The notes beneath the pieces are model-generated. The model searched no databases. It had not been told where the DNA came from and saw nothing but the letters and a program-made list of their open reading frames with translations. From an uncultured Williamsia sp. (GTDB lineage Bacteria; Actinomycetota; Actinomycetes; Mycobacteriales; Mycobacteriaceae), in contig NZ_CANLWM010000006.1 in assembly GCF_947494875.1 (NCBI RefSeq), forward strand, positions 186,001-250,000: DNA of 64,000 nt, written 5' to 3'. A program made the position numbers and the translations under genes. Shown piece by piece: positions 23,176 through 32,040 of this stretch. Numbering within the stretch: the first letter of the stretch is position 1; each line of letters begins with the position of its first letter.

Positions 23176-24564
23176 ATGAGCCCGACGGAACCGTCCGTCA
23201 GACTGTCCGTCATGCCGCAGAGCCCCGCCGCCCCGTCGAGCCCCGCCACGCCGCCGCCCGTCGTCGAACCCGCGGTCACCGACATGTTCCGGTGGCGTCG
23301 GGTCGGCGCCGACGACCTCGCCGACGGTGGTGTGGTCGCCCCCGGGGACCGCCTCAGCTGGCCCCGCACCGTCGGGATCGGTCTGCAGCACATCGTCGCG
23401 ATGTTCGGGGCGACGTTCCTCGTGCCCGTCCTCACCGGATTCCCGCCGGCGACGACGCTGCTGTTCTCGGGCATCGGCACGATCCTGTTCCTGCTCGTCA
23501 CCCGGAACCGGCTGCCGAGCTACCTCGGGTCGAGTTTCGCGATCATCGCGCCCGTCACCGCCGCGTCGGCGTCGCACGGGCAGAGCTCGGCCCTCGGCGG
23601 ACTCGTCGCCGTGGGCGTGTTGCTCGTGGTGATCGGGCTGATCGTGCAGCTCGCGGGGACGGGCTGGATCGAGGCGCTGATGCCGCCGATCGTCACCGGC
23701 ACCATCGTCGCGATCATCGGCCTCAACCTGGCGCCCACCGCGAAGACCAACTTCACGAAGGACGCGGTCACCGCCACGATCGTGCTCGTGCTGCTGGTCG
23801 CGGTGCTGATCTTCTTCCGCGGACTCTTCGGCCGCCTCGCGATCGTCGTGAGCGTCATCGTCGGCTACCTCATCGCGCTCGCCCGCGGGAAGGTCGAGAC
23901 CGGCGGCATCGGTGACGCGTCGTGGGTGGGCCTGCCGGACTTCACCGCGCCGTCGTTCCACCTCTCGGTGCTGCCGCTGTTCATCCCGGTGGTGCTCGTG
24001 CTCGTCGTCGAGAACATCGGGCACGTCCGGTCCATCACGACGATGACCGGCGTCGACCACGACAAGCAGATCGGACGGGCACTCGCCGCGGACGGCCTGG
24101 CCACCGTCATCGCCGGGTCCGGTGGCGGTTCGGCCACCACCACCTACGCCGAGAACATCGGGGTGATGGCCGCCACGCGGGTCTACTCGACGGCCGCCTA
24201 CTGGGTCGCGGGCGTGGGCGCCGTGCTGCTGGGGCTCTCACCCAAGGTCGGCGCGGTGATCGCGTCGATCCCCGCGGGCGTGCTCGGCGGCGTCACCACC
24301 GCGCTCTACGGTCTCGTCGCGGTGCTCGGCGTGAACATCTGGGTGTCGGCCCGCGTCGACTTCACCCGGCCGATCAACCAGTTCACCGCGGCCATCCCGT
24401 TGGTCATCGGCATCGCCGACTTCGCCTGGACGATCGGCGACCTCGCGTTCGGCGGCATCGCCCTGGGCGCGGTCGCCGCGCTGGTGATCTACCACGCGAT
24501 GCGCGTCATCGGGGGGTGGCGGGGGACCGTCGTCGAGTCGCCGCGTGAGAACGTGAGTTCGTGA
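23176..24564 (+). CDS. NCS2-family uracil/xanthine permease (UraA/RutG type)
   Basis: Membrane protein of 462 residues with about 14 hydrophobic segments. Family motifs include GLQHIVAMFGATFLVPVLTG in helix 1 and, further on, VVENIGHVRSITTMTG, which corresponds to the substrate-binding Glu region of TM8 in UraA. Then follow GSGGGSATTTYAENIGVMAA (TM10 loop) and FGGIALGAV. It should import uracil or a purine with protons. About 40 Pro/Ala-rich residues precede the first helix; ATG 23212 would trim 12 of them. Its stop overlaps the thioesterase start (GTGA). Confidence 0.9.
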   Translation: MSPTEPSVRLSVMPQSPAAPSSPATPPPVVEPAVTDMFRWRRVGADDLADGGVVAPGDRLSWPRTVGIGLQHIVAMFGATFLVPVLTGFPPATTLLFSGIGTILFLLVTRNRLPSYLGSSFAIIAPVTAASASHGQSSALGGLVAVGVLLVVIGLIVQLAGTGWIEALMPPIVTGTIVAIIGLNLAPTAKTNFTKDAVTATIVLVLLVAVLIFFRGLFGRLAIVVSVIVGYLIALARGKVETGGIGDASWVGLPDFTAPSFHLSVLPLFIPVVLVLVVENIGHVRSITTMTGVDHDKQIGRALAADGLATVIAGSGGGSATTTYAENIGVMAATRVYSTAAYWVAGVGAVLLGLSPKVGAVIASIPAGVLGGVTTALYGLVAVLGVNIWVSARVDFTRPINQFTAAIPLVIGIADFAWTIGDLAFGGIALGAVAALVIYHAMRVIGGWRGTVVESPRENVSS

Positions 24565-25367
24565 TCCACTTCTTCGACGTCGACACCGGTGGGAGCGAGC
24601 CGCGCTACCGCGGCACCCAGAACTCGCTCAGCGGATGGGGTCCCGACCAGGTGGCCGGCCCCGCGGTGGTGGGATTGTTCGCCCAGGTCCTCGACGACGA
24701 GCGCGCTGTCGAGGGCTTCACGCCCGGTCGCCTGACCATCGAACTCCTCCGCCCGTTCCGCACCGCGCCGACCACGATGCACACCGAAGTGATCCGGACA
24801 GGTCGGCGGATCGTCGTCTGTCGCGCCGACGCCGTCCAGGGCGACCATCTCGTCGCGACCGCCACATGGGTCCAGTACCGCCGTACCGAGAACGCGCCCG
24901 GCGAGCGGTGGCGACCCGATCTGACCGTCCCCACGCCTCCGGCGCTCGCGACCCCACCCGCGGTCGTCCCGGGGTCGGAGGACGCGACCACCTGGTACCA
25001 CTCCGATTCCGCAGGCTGGACCACCGGGGTCGTCGATCACGCGAACGCGGACCGGTTCACCGCGTGGTGGAACCCGCCGCAGGTCACCGTCGGCCGCGAC
25101 CCCGGCCCGTACGCGCGGGCGATGATGGTCGGCGAGTGGACCAGTCTGGTGACCAACGTCGGCACCACCTGGGTCGGCTACATCAACGGGGATCTCACCA
25201 TCGCCCTCACCCGCCTCCCGGTCGGTGACTGGGTCGGGATCCAGGCGATGTCCCACACCGACCACGACGGGATCGCCGTCGGCACGTCGACGCTCGCCGA
25301 TCTGAGCGGCGTCATCGGCTCGGGGATGGTCACCGCGATCGCGAACAAGCACCCCGACTCGACCTAG
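24561..25367 (+). CDS. Acyl-CoA thioesterase family protein (double hot-dog, TesB-like)
   Basis: Protein of 268 residues with two hot-dog halves. The N-half (about 30-120) carries GPAVVGLFAQVLDD, then TIELLRPFRTAPTTMHTEVI and GRRIVVCRADAVQGDHLVAT. The C-half (about 170-268) includes WTSLVTNVGTTWVGYINGDL and GVIGSGMVTAI. This pattern is common in actinobacterial thioesterase-like proteins of unproven activity, with hydrolysis of acyl-CoA as the expected reaction. The GTG start overlaps the permease stop. Its 3' end overlaps the convergent cysW gene by 4 nt. Confidence 0.8.
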   Translation: MIHFFDVDTGGSEPRYRGTQNSLSGWGPDQVAGPAVVGLFAQVLDDERAVEGFTPGRLTIELLRPFRTAPTTMHTEVIRTGRRIVVCRADAVQGDHLVATATWVQYRRTENAPGERWRPDLTVPTPPALATPPAVVPGSEDATTWYHSDSAGWTTGVVDHANADRFTAWWNPPQVTVGRDPGPYARAMMVGEWTSLVTNVGTTWVGYINGDLTIALTRLPVGDWVGIQAMSHTDHDGIAVGTSTLADLSGVIGSGMVTAIANKHPDST

Positions 25368-26167
25368 GACGCGTCCTTGCGACGGGCGAGGACGGTCATG
25401 AACACCAACGCGACGATCGCGATGAGCATCAGCATCGTCGACGCCGTGTACGCGCCGTATTCGTTGCCCTGCTGGTGGCGCCCGTACACCAGCAGCGTCA
25501 ACGACTGCGAGACGCCCGGCTGGTTCGACGACACCATGATGACCGCGCCGAACTCGCCGAGACTGCGTGCGACGGTGAGGATCACGCCGTACCCCAGCCC
25601 CCAGCGGATGGCGGGCAGCGTGATCCGCAGGAACGTCTGCCACGCCGACGCGCCGAGTGTCGCCGCGGCCTCCTCCTGCTCGACGCCGATCTCCCGCAGG
25701 ACCGGTTCCACCTCGCGGACGACGAACGGCAGCGTCACGAAGACGGTGGCGAGGACCATGCCGGGAACGGCGAAGATGATCTGGATCCCCCAGTCGGCGA
25801 GGAAGCCGAACCAGCCGTCGACACCCCACACCAGGATCAGCGAGACGCCGACGATCACCGGCGAGATCGCGAACGGCAGGTCGACGATCGCCTGCACGAT
25901 GGCGCGGCCGCGCCAGCGTCCGCGCGCCAACGCGAGGGCGATCACCACGCCGAAGACGACGTTGAGCGGCACCACGATCGCCACGATGAGCAGTGACAGG
26001 TTGATCGCCGAGATCGCCGCCGGCGACGACATCGAGTCGATGAAGGCGCCCACGCCGGGCGAGAACGTCCGGTAGAGGATCAATCCGAGCGGCACCAGCA
26101 GCAGGATCGTGAGGTAGACGAGCGTGAACGCCCGGTTCGCGTAGCGGGCGGTCCTACCGTGCTGCAC
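25364..26167 (-). CDS. cysW: Sulfate/thiosulfate ABC transporter permease CysW
   Basis: Permease of 267 residues with six helices. The coupling EAA-type loop is seen as EEAAATLGASAWQTFLRITL, followed by GEFGAVIMVSSNQPG, which is characteristic of CysW. It works with CysT and the lipoprotein binding protein encoded upstream to import sulfate. Its start lies inside the end of cysT (14-nt overlap), so it is translationally coupled. The ATPase gene cysA is not found downstream; the next gene on the other side is the convergent thioesterase. Confidence 0.92.
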   Translation of the reverse strand: MQHGRTARYANRAFTLVYLTILLLVPLGLILYRTFSPGVGAFIDSMSSPAAISAINLSLLIVAIVVPLNVVFGVVIALALARGRWRGRAIVQAIVDLPFAISPVIVGVSLILVWGVDGWFGFLADWGIQIIFAVPGMVLATVFVTLPFVVREVEPVLREIGVEQEEAAATLGASAWQTFLRITLPAIRWGLGYGVILTVARSLGEFGAVIMVSSNQPGVSQSLTLLVYGRHQQGNEYGAYTASTMLMLIAIVALVFMTVLARRKDAS

Positions 26168-27014
26168 GGGTCGGGGTCTCCTTCCGGGAGAGCCGGTCCG
26201 CGGTCACGCGCAGCACCAGCAGGACGAGGAACGAGATCGCCAGCAGCACGACGGACACCGCGGCCGCGGCCTGCGGGCTGTCCTGCTCGATCAGTGCGCG
26301 AATGTACTGCGACGAGACCTCTGTCTGCTTGGGGATGCCACCGCCGATGAGCACGACGGACCCGAACTCGCCGATCGCGCGGGAGAAGGCCAGCCCCGCG
26401 CCCGACAGCAACGCCGGTGCCAGAGCAGGGAACACGACGCGCCGCAGCGTCGTCGCCGTCCGTGCGCCGAGGGTGGCGGCCGCCTGCTCCGCCTCCCGGT
26501 CGAGTTCGAGGATGACCGGCTGCACCGTCCGCACCACGAACGGCAGGGTGACGAACAGCAGCGCGATGCCCAGTCCGATCTTCGTCTGCTGGACGTGGAT
26601 CCCGACCGGACTGTCGGGGCCGTACAGCGACAACAGCACGATGCTCGCGACGATCGTCGGCAGGGCGAACGGGAGATCGATGAGGGCGTCGACGATCCGC
26701 TTGCCGGGGAACGAGTCCCGCGTGAGCACCCACGCGATCTGTACGCCGACGACGGAGTTGATGATCGTCACCACGACCGATGTGCCGACGGTGACCTCGA
26801 ACGCGGCGACCGCGGCGTCGGAGGAGACGGCGTCGACGAACGCCGACCACCCGCCGTCGACCGACCGGGCGACGATGGCGGCGATCGGGATGAGCACGAT
26901 GAGGCTGAGCCAGAGCGTGCCCGCACCGATGCCGAGCGCGGTGCCCACGCCGGCGCGCCGCCCACGCCCCGGCGGGGGCGTGGGCGGCGCGACGAGCGAG
27001 GCGGGGACCGCCAC
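26154..27014 (-). CDS. cysT: Sulfate/thiosulfate ABC transporter permease CysT
   Basis: Permease of 286 residues with six helices and the EAA loop EAEQAAATLGARTATTLRRV followed by SRAIGEFGSVVLIGG. GTG 27014 was chosen: its G is shared with the TAG stop of the sulfate-binding protein gene (TAGTG), a tight one-base overlap. A longer in-frame ATG at 27092 would run 78 nt into that gene. It forms the heterodimeric channel with CysW. Confidence 0.92.
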   Translation of the reverse strand: MAVPASLVAPPTPPPGRGRRAGVGTALGIGAGTLWLSLIVLIPIAAIVARSVDGGWSAFVDAVSSDAAVAAFEVTVGTSVVVTIINSVVGVQIAWVLTRDSFPGKRIVDALIDLPFALPTIVASIVLLSLYGPDSPVGIHVQQTKIGLGIALLFVTLPFVVRTVQPVILELDREAEQAAATLGARTATTLRRVVFPALAPALLSGAGLAFSRAIGEFGSVVLIGGGIPKQTEVSSQYIRALIEQDSPQAAAAVSVVLLAISFLVLLVLRVTADRLSRKETPTRAAR

Positions 27015-28039
27015 TATCCGGTCGCCTTGGCGTACACCTGGGTCAGCAGACCGTTCTGCTTGTCGAAGAGTTCCTTGTCGACCGTCTTCCACCCGCCCAG
27101 GTCGCTGATCGTGTAGACGGTGCCGAGGCTCGGGAACTGGCCGGCGGTCTCGCTCGCCACCTGCGGGTCGACCGGTCGGAAACCGGCCTGCGCCCAGAGC
27201 TTCTGCCCGTCGGACGAGGTGATGTAGTCGACGAAGGCCTTCGCCTGCGTCTCGTGGCTGCCCTTCACCACCGCGACGGGGTTCTCGATCTTGAAGGTCG
27301 TCGGGGGATCGATGAAGTCGATGTCCTTGCCCTGGCGCTGCAGGTTGATGGCCTCGTTCTCGTAGGAGATGAGGACGTCGGCGGAGCCCTGCAGGAAGAG
27401 ATCGGAGGCGTCACGACCCGAGCCGGGGCGGGCCTTGACGTGGTCGGTGACGAGCTTGCTGACGAAGTCGATGCCCGCCTGCTTGTTCTTGCCGCCGTCA
27501 CTCGCCGCGGCGTAGGGCGCCAACAGGTTCCACTTCGCCGACCCCGACGAGCGCGGGTCCGGGCTGATGACCGTGATGCCTGGGCGCAGCAGGTCGTCCC
27601 AGGTGCGGATGTTCTTGGGGTTGCCCTTGCGCACGACGAGGGACACCACCGAGCCGAATCCGACGCCCTTGTACTGGCCGGTGTTCCACGACGCGTCGAC
27701 CTTGCCGGCCGTCACGAGTCGGGTCACGTCGGGTTCGACGGAGAACGCGACGACGTCGGCGGCGAGACCCTGGACCACCTTGCGCGACTGGTCGCCGGAG
27801 GCACCGTAGCTCTGGTTGAAGCCGACACCCTTGCCGGCGGCGGTCGCTTGGAAGCCGGGGATCACCTTCTCGAACCCGGGTTGTGGGACCGCGTAGCCGA
27901 CCAGCGAGAGCGTCGTGGTCGTCGCGGCCTGACTGCCGCCGCCGTCCGCGCTGTCGCTGGTGCCGCCACCGCATGCGGTGAGTCCCACGGTCGCGGCCAG
28001 GGCGACCACCATCGGGGCGAGAATCCGTGATCGCGTCAC
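27014..28039 (-). CDS. Sulfate-binding lipoprotein (Sbp/SubI-like)
   Basis: Extracytoplasmic binding protein of 341 residues for the sulfate importer. The lipobox is GLTAC, after a short hydrophobic signal sequence, so it should be a lipid-anchored protein. Family motifs are YGASGDQSRKVVQGL, VSLVVRKGNPKNIRTWDDLL, VISPDPRSSGSAKWNLL (ligand pocket) and GSADVLISYENEA. GTG 28039 has AAAGGTG upstream and gives a clean signal peptide. A much longer reading frame upstream has no Shine-Dalgarno and was not used. First gene of the sbp-cysT-cysW run. Confidence 0.92.
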   Translation of the reverse strand: MTRSRILAPMVVALAATVGLTACGGGTSDSADGGGSQAATTTTLSLVGYAVPQPGFEKVIPGFQATAAGKGVGFNQSYGASGDQSRKVVQGLAADVVAFSVEPDVTRLVTAGKVDASWNTGQYKGVGFGSVVSLVVRKGNPKNIRTWDDLLRPGITVISPDPRSSGSAKWNLLAPYAAASDGGKNKQAGIDFVSKLVTDHVKARPGSGRDASDLFLQGSADVLISYENEAINLQRQGKDIDFIDPPTTFKIENPVAVVKGSHETQAKAFVDYITSSDGQKLWAQAGFRPVDPQVASETAGQFPSLGTVYTISDLGGWKTVDKELFDKQNGLLTQVYAKATG

Positions 28040-28420
28040 ACGAGCACCTTTCGTTGCCGGGTCCGATGAAGGATCCGTCGGAGGAGGGGGACGTCGGGGT
28101 GCCGACGCGGGCGACCCGGCGGAGGTCGCCGATTCGAGCAGGGACGCTAGCAGAGACCGACGGCGCCACCGGCAGCCGAAAAGTACTGTGCAGAGCGAAC
28201 TTCTGGGCGGTGGTGCACGTGGCGCGGTGTCGTCCCGGGATAGCCGCAGTTCACACCCCGACGCACGATGAGGGATGTGGGCGACGGAACGGGCGCGGGT
28301 GATCCCGCAAGCGTCAGAATCCCGCTGATCGCAATCTGGGGCATCTGCACCGATCGACGGGGATCCACAGAGGCACCGTCGTCGATCGCGCTCAGCGCCG
28401 GCGTGATCGGTTGACGATCC
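28040..28420. other. 381-nt divergent intergenic region
   Basis: This region lies between the sulfate-binding protein gene and the WXG100-like gene, which are divergent. It should contain both promoters. I see a leaderless -10 for the rightward gene (listed separately) but no clear -35/-10 pair for the sulfate operon. I see no convincing hairpin and no supported ORF. Confidence 0.5.
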
Positions 28421-28426
28421 TACGGT
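28421..28426 (+). promoter_or_regulatory. -10 element TACGGT of a leaderless start
   Basis: TACGGT ends 6 nt before ATG 28433, with no Shine-Dalgarno sequence. It supports that ATG as start of the WXG100-like gene. Confidence 0.4.
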
Positions 28427-28432
28427 GACGAC

Positions 28433-28729
28433 ATGCCGGACGGGTTGAGGATGGATGCCGATGCCGTGGTCGAGTTCGCCGCGGTGCAACGGGCGGTCGG
28501 TGCCGATCTCGGTGCCGTCGATCCGCGCGGCGTGGGACTGCACCCCGGTGAGCTCGCGGGTTCCCTGACCGCGGACGCGCTGGGCCGCGGCGTCGACGCG
28601 ATCGCGCTGGCGCTGGCGCACGTCGCGGAGCGGGTCGAGGATCTGGGCCGCCGAACCGCGTGGGGCGCGGCGGAGTTGCGTGAGACCGATGCCGCCGGCG
28701 CTGACGGACTGCGGCGGGGTGGCGGGTGA
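28433..28729 (+). CDS. Small helical WXG100/ESX-associated-like protein
   Basis: Protein of 98 residues without signal peptide, mostly helical and Ala-rich. It starts with LRMDADAVVEFAAVQRAVGA and later has ALAHVAERVEDLGRRTAWGA, the size and heptad-like pattern of proteins that pair with WXG100-type partners in type VII (ESX) systems. The next gene, overlapping by 4 nt, encodes a WXG100-like N-terminus fused to a hydrolase, which strengthens the idea of a pair. No ESX core genes are in the window. Confidence 0.65.
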   Translation: MPDGLRMDADAVVEFAAVQRAVGADLGAVDPRGVGLHPGELAGSLTADALGRGVDAIALALAHVAERVEDLGRRTAWGAAELRETDAAGADGLRRGGG

Positions 28730-30234
28730 CGGTCCCGCCGTCGGTCGCCGTGGTCGCCGGATGGAGCCGTGACACCCATCGTCTCGACGAGGTGGCGGTC
28801 GCCCTCGACACCCTCGTCGACCGCTGCGACGAGCGGATCGCCGCGGTGGTGCGCGGGTCGGACGCTGTCGCCGAGCGGTGGACGGGGACCGCGGCAGAGT
28901 CCCACCGGGCCGCGCTGCAGGAACGACGGGCAGATGCCGCCCGTGCCGCGATGGCGGCGCAGGAGGTGATCGCCGCGGTGCGCCGAGGGGGTCCGGAGCT
29001 CACGCAGACGGTGGCGGCCGCGGCCGCGTTCCTGCGCGCGCTGGAGACCGATGGTTACCGGGTCGACGTCGACGGTCGGGTCGACACCGAGCCCGGGCGC
29101 CGACCGGCCGACGTCCCCCACGATGCGAGTACCGCTCTCGCGCAGTCGATCGCGTCGATCAACGCGGCTGGACACGGTGACACCCTGCGTCGGCTGATCG
29201 GCGCGGCGCGCGAGGCCGATGCGTCCCTCGCCGCCGCGCTCGACGCAGTGGCGCCTGCGGTGGCCGCCGACACCGGGTCGGTCCTGCCACGCGCGCTTCC
29301 GCTCGGTCCGCCGGCCGCCGTCGCCCGGGTGTGGCGCGCCGCCTCGGTGGGTCAGCGGATGGCCTGGGCTGCTGCGGATCCGGAGATCGGCAACCGGGCC
29401 GGGATCCCCGTCGCCGACCGCGACCGGCTGAACCGGGTGCGGTTGTCGGCGGCGCGCACGACCACCGCCGCGCAGCGCGCGCTCCGACGCCGACTGTCCC
29501 AGCCCGATCGATTCCTGCTCACACTGCGCGACGACGGGCGGGCGGTCGTGGCCGTCGGCGACCCGGACATCGCGCGCGATGTGGCCGTGATGGTCCCGGG
29601 GACAGGGACGACGCTCGCGTCGCTGTCGACCAACCTCGATCGTGCCGACCGCCTGCGAACTGCGGCCGGCGGTGGCACGGCGACCAGCGTGGTCGTGTGG
29701 CAGGACTACTCCGCCCCACCCGATCTAGCGACGGCCGCGAGTCCGTCCGCGGCGCGCGCCGCTGCGTCCGGTCTCGCCGCCTTGACCACGGACCTGCGCA
29801 CCACGCACGTCGGGGCAGCCGCGCATCAGACGGTGATCGGGCACAGTTACGGCAGCACCGTCGTCGGGGTCACGGCGTCCCGGCCCGAGGGCATCGACGC
29901 CTCCGACGTCATCCTGGTCGCGAGTCCCGGTGCCGGTGGCGTGGCGACGGCGGCAGGCCTGCACCTCGCGGGGGTGGCCCCCGGGTCTGTCCCGGACCAC
30001 GTCTGGGCCGTCACGGCCGACCGGGACCCGATCCGTCTGGCGTCCCCCTACGTGCTCGGTCGCGACCCGACGTCACCGCTGTTCGGTGCGCGGGAATTGC
30101 CGTCGGCACCGGGTGATCCGCCGTGGGATCCGCACAGTCGCTACGGGATCGAGAACCACTCGGGTTACTGGGACACAGACTCGCCCACGCTCGCGGCGAT
30201 GGGTGCGGTCATCGCCGGTCGCGGGGATCGCTGA
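28726..30234 (+). CDS. DUF1023 alpha/beta hydrolase with WXG100-like helical N-terminus
   Basis: Protein of 502 residues. The first 130 or so form helical hairpins (VALDTLVDRCDERIAAVVRG, then VAERWTGTAAESHRAALQER with a W-x-G turn). The C-terminal half, about 250-490, is the DUF1023 hydrolase: oxyanion motif MVPGTGTTLASLSTNLDRAD, nucleophile elbow GHSYGS, and the late acid/His region AVTADRDPI...GIENHSGYWD. Such proteins are frequent in ESX-bearing actinobacteria and are likely exported. GTG 28726 overlaps the previous stop. The substrate is unknown; a lipase or esterase role is plausible. Confidence 0.85.
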   Translation: MTVPPSVAVVAGWSRDTHRLDEVAVALDTLVDRCDERIAAVVRGSDAVAERWTGTAAESHRAALQERRADAARAAMAAQEVIAAVRRGGPELTQTVAAAAAFLRALETDGYRVDVDGRVDTEPGRRPADVPHDASTALAQSIASINAAGHGDTLRRLIGAAREADASLAAALDAVAPAVAADTGSVLPRALPLGPPAAVARVWRAASVGQRMAWAAADPEIGNRAGIPVADRDRLNRVRLSAARTTTAAQRALRRRLSQPDRFLLTLRDDGRAVVAVGDPDIARDVAVMVPGTGTTLASLSTNLDRADRLRTAAGGGTATSVVVWQDYSAPPDLATAASPSAARAAASGLAALTTDLRTTHVGAAAHQTVIGHSYGSTVVGVTASRPEGIDASDVILVASPGAGGVATAAGLHLAGVAPGSVPDHVWAVTADRDPIRLASPYVLGRDPTSPLFGARELPSAPGDPPWDPHSRYGIENHSGYWDTDSPTLAAMGAVIAGRGDR

Positions 30235-31513
30235 GGTGCGGCGGACGCTGATCCCGCGGTGGGCGCTGATCGCGGGGGCGGTGTTCGTGGCTGTGCTCCT
30301 CCCGGCGACGCGGGTCCACCGTCCGCGACGGGGTGCGTCGTCGGTCGATCAGGACCACCCGCAACGCCCCGCGCAGCGAGCGGGCCACGTCCTCCCACCT
30401 CCACGACTCGACGAGACACGCGTGGGCCTCCTCGACGTCGTCTCGGTCGGCCGCGGCGTCGGCGGCGGTCTCCCACTCGTCCCGCTGACCGATGCACACC
30501 CGGTGGCACCGCAGGATGACGTCGCGATCGCGTTCCATCACCCCGGCGACCTGGTCCGGCCGAAGGGCCGCGGACTGCGTGGTCGCGACCAGCAGGAGTG
30601 CCTCGAGCTGCACCGGGAGCGTCACCGTACGGCCGGTTGTCGTCGTGACGTCGGATGTTCGGATCATCGACGGCGACTCCGGCGCGACGTCGTCGCACTC
30701 GCCCGGCGCCCCGGCCTCCACCTCGTCGAGGGCGTCGCGGATCTCCTGCGTGCCCTTCTCGAGGAACGTGAACCATCGGGTGAGCTCCGACCGCAGGTTC
30801 GCCGGCGAGAAGTCCGCGGCCTCGATCCGCATCCGCGCGACCAGGGCACCCGACCGCACGGTGACGGCCACGCCCGGCCAGCGGTCGGCCACGCCGAACA
30901 GCATCTCGGCGGTGACCGCGTCACCGGAACAGATACGGGTGCAGAACACCTCGACAGCAGCCTCGTCCTCGCTGACGCGCAGCCACGACGGGACCGCGGT
31001 GGGCATCGGGATGTCGCCGTCGGCGTCCTTGCTGACCGGGTGACCGGAGATCTCGGCGATGGTCGCGTCGACCATGTGCTGCAGCGCTTCCGGGCTGTCG
31101 GGGCGCCCACCGGCGATCGGTGCGGGAGACGCGGCCGGTGTGCCGTCGACGAAGCTGGCGTCCGCGACCGCGAACACGCCGCGCAGCACGTCGACCGTGC
31201 ACCGGGCGAGTCGGTCGGCACGTCGCCGGGTGGCCTCCATCGTGCGCGGGAACGTGCCGCGAGGACGCCATCCCCACTCGGCGAGGATCGCGTCCTCGGC
31301 GGCCGTCGCGTTGCAGACGGTGACACGGACGCGCGTCGTGCCGTGGGGGGTGATCACGACGAACGGCGGGTGCTCGCGTGACAGTCCCTCGTCGCAGAGG
31401 AAGTCGAGGCGGATGACGTGGGAGTCCCCGGGCTCCATCGTCGCGAGCCGGTCGCCGAGGTCGACGGTGAACCGTCGCCACCCCGCCTCGACCGCGCCGT
31501 CGAAGTCGTCCAT
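30209..31513 (-). CDS. TY-Chap-like (YbjN/T3SS-chaperone-like) protein, paralogue 1
   Basis: Protein of 434 residues, paralogous to the gene at 34608-35837. Shared architecture: an N-terminal segment with a conserved Trp and Phe (AVEAGWRRFTVDLGDRL), then FVVITPHGTTRVRVTVCNAT, the pattern LAEWGWRPRGTFPRTME, and a helix with VDVLRGVFAVADASFVDG. A middle domain (about 150-270) starts ALQHMVDATIAEI and includes KDADGDIPM and WLRVSEDEAAVEVF. The fold pattern resembles YbjN-like chaperone domains called TY-Chap, but I am only moderately sure. The last 35 residues are Arg/His-rich and overlap the end of the opposite hydrolase gene, which suggests a replaced or extended C-terminus. Confidence 0.6.
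   Translation of the reverse strand: MDDFDGAVEAGWRRFTVDLGDRLATMEPGDSHVIRLDFLCDEGLSREHPPFVVITPHGTTRVRVTVCNATAAEDAILAEWGWRPRGTFPRTMEATRRRADRLARCTVDVLRGVFAVADASFVDGTPAASPAPIAGGRPDSPEALQHMVDATIAEISGHPVSKDADGDIPMPTAVPSWLRVSEDEAAVEVFCTRICSGDAVTAEMLFGVADRWPGVAVTVRSGALVARMRIEAADFSPANLRSELTRWFTFLEKGTQEIRDALDEVEAGAPGECDDVAPESPSMIRTSDVTTTTGRTVTLPVQLEALLLVATTQSAALRPDQVAGVMERDRDVILRCHRVCIGQRDEWETAADAAADRDDVEEAHACLVESWRWEDVARSLRGALRVVLIDRRRTPSRTVDPRRREEHSHEHRPRDQRPPRDQRPPHLSDPRDRR
30237..30330 (+). pseudogene. Possible remnant of a small membrane or lipoprotein gene
   Basis: Two nt after the hydrolase stop a GTG opens a frame reading VRRTLIPRWALIAGAVFVAV and on through LLPATRV. This is a basic start followed by a hydrophobic helix, like a signal anchor. 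It then dissolves into Arg/Pro-rich sequence that is antisense to the TY-Chap-like gene. It looks like the 5' end of a gene whose remainder was lost when the opposite gene was brought in. This is pattern-based only. Confidence 0.3.
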
Positions 31514-31591
31514 GATCGCCCTCCCTTCCCCGTGTGCACCGTCGTGGTGATGGGGAGAAGGTAGCGATCGGGTCCGACAGTCCGACTCGTC

Positions 31592-32029
31592 TCAGACGGT
31601 CAACAGATGCGGGATCGGGAGGATGTAGCTCGGCGTGGGGATGAGTCCGGTCTGCGGGGGGAACGGCCCGTAGACGACGAGCGCGACAGGGCCGGTTCCG
31701 GTGCGCAGCACAGCGCCACGGTCGGGGTAGTCGAGTGGATTTGCCGGCGCCACACGATCGGGGAGACCGGTGCTGCCCGCGGCGCCGGTGCGGAGGTTCA
31801 CCCACGCCACGGTCAGCTGCGAGGGTTCGATGAGGAAGCGCTGCAGCACGGTGATCGTGCCGTGACCGTGGTCGACGGCCGCGTCGACCCGCTGTCCGGG
31901 ATTGCCCCCGGGGTGCAGGGTGATGACCTGCGGAGCCGGTGCGGCAGCGGCTGTTCCGGCGCCGACCAGGCCCAGGCCGAGTGCCAGGACGGTGGCGACG
32001 GCGGCGACGAGACCTCGGAGTGTGGTCAT
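31592..32029 (-). CDS. Small secreted protein with Sec signal peptide
   Basis: Protein of 145 residues. The signal peptide is about residues 1-34 (LRGLVAAVATVLALGLGLVG, cleavage near AAAAPAP). The mature part is beta-rich without Cys: VITLHPGGNPGQRVDAAVDH, LQRFLIEPSQLTVAWVNLRT, and a Pro-rich end (FPPQTGLIPTPSYILPIPH). No family is recognised. ATG 32029 follows GAGGAAT. It lies 11 nt downstream of the repeat lipoprotein gene and is probably co-transcribed with it. Confidence 0.75.
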   Translation of the reverse strand: MTTLRGLVAAVATVLALGLGLVGAGTAAAAPAPQVITLHPGGNPGQRVDAAVDHGHGTITVLQRFLIEPSQLTVAWVNLRTGAAGSTGLPDRVAPANPLDYPDRGAVLRTGTGPVALVVYGPFPPQTGLIPTPSYILPIPHLLTV

Positions 32030-32040
32030 GGTGATTCCTC

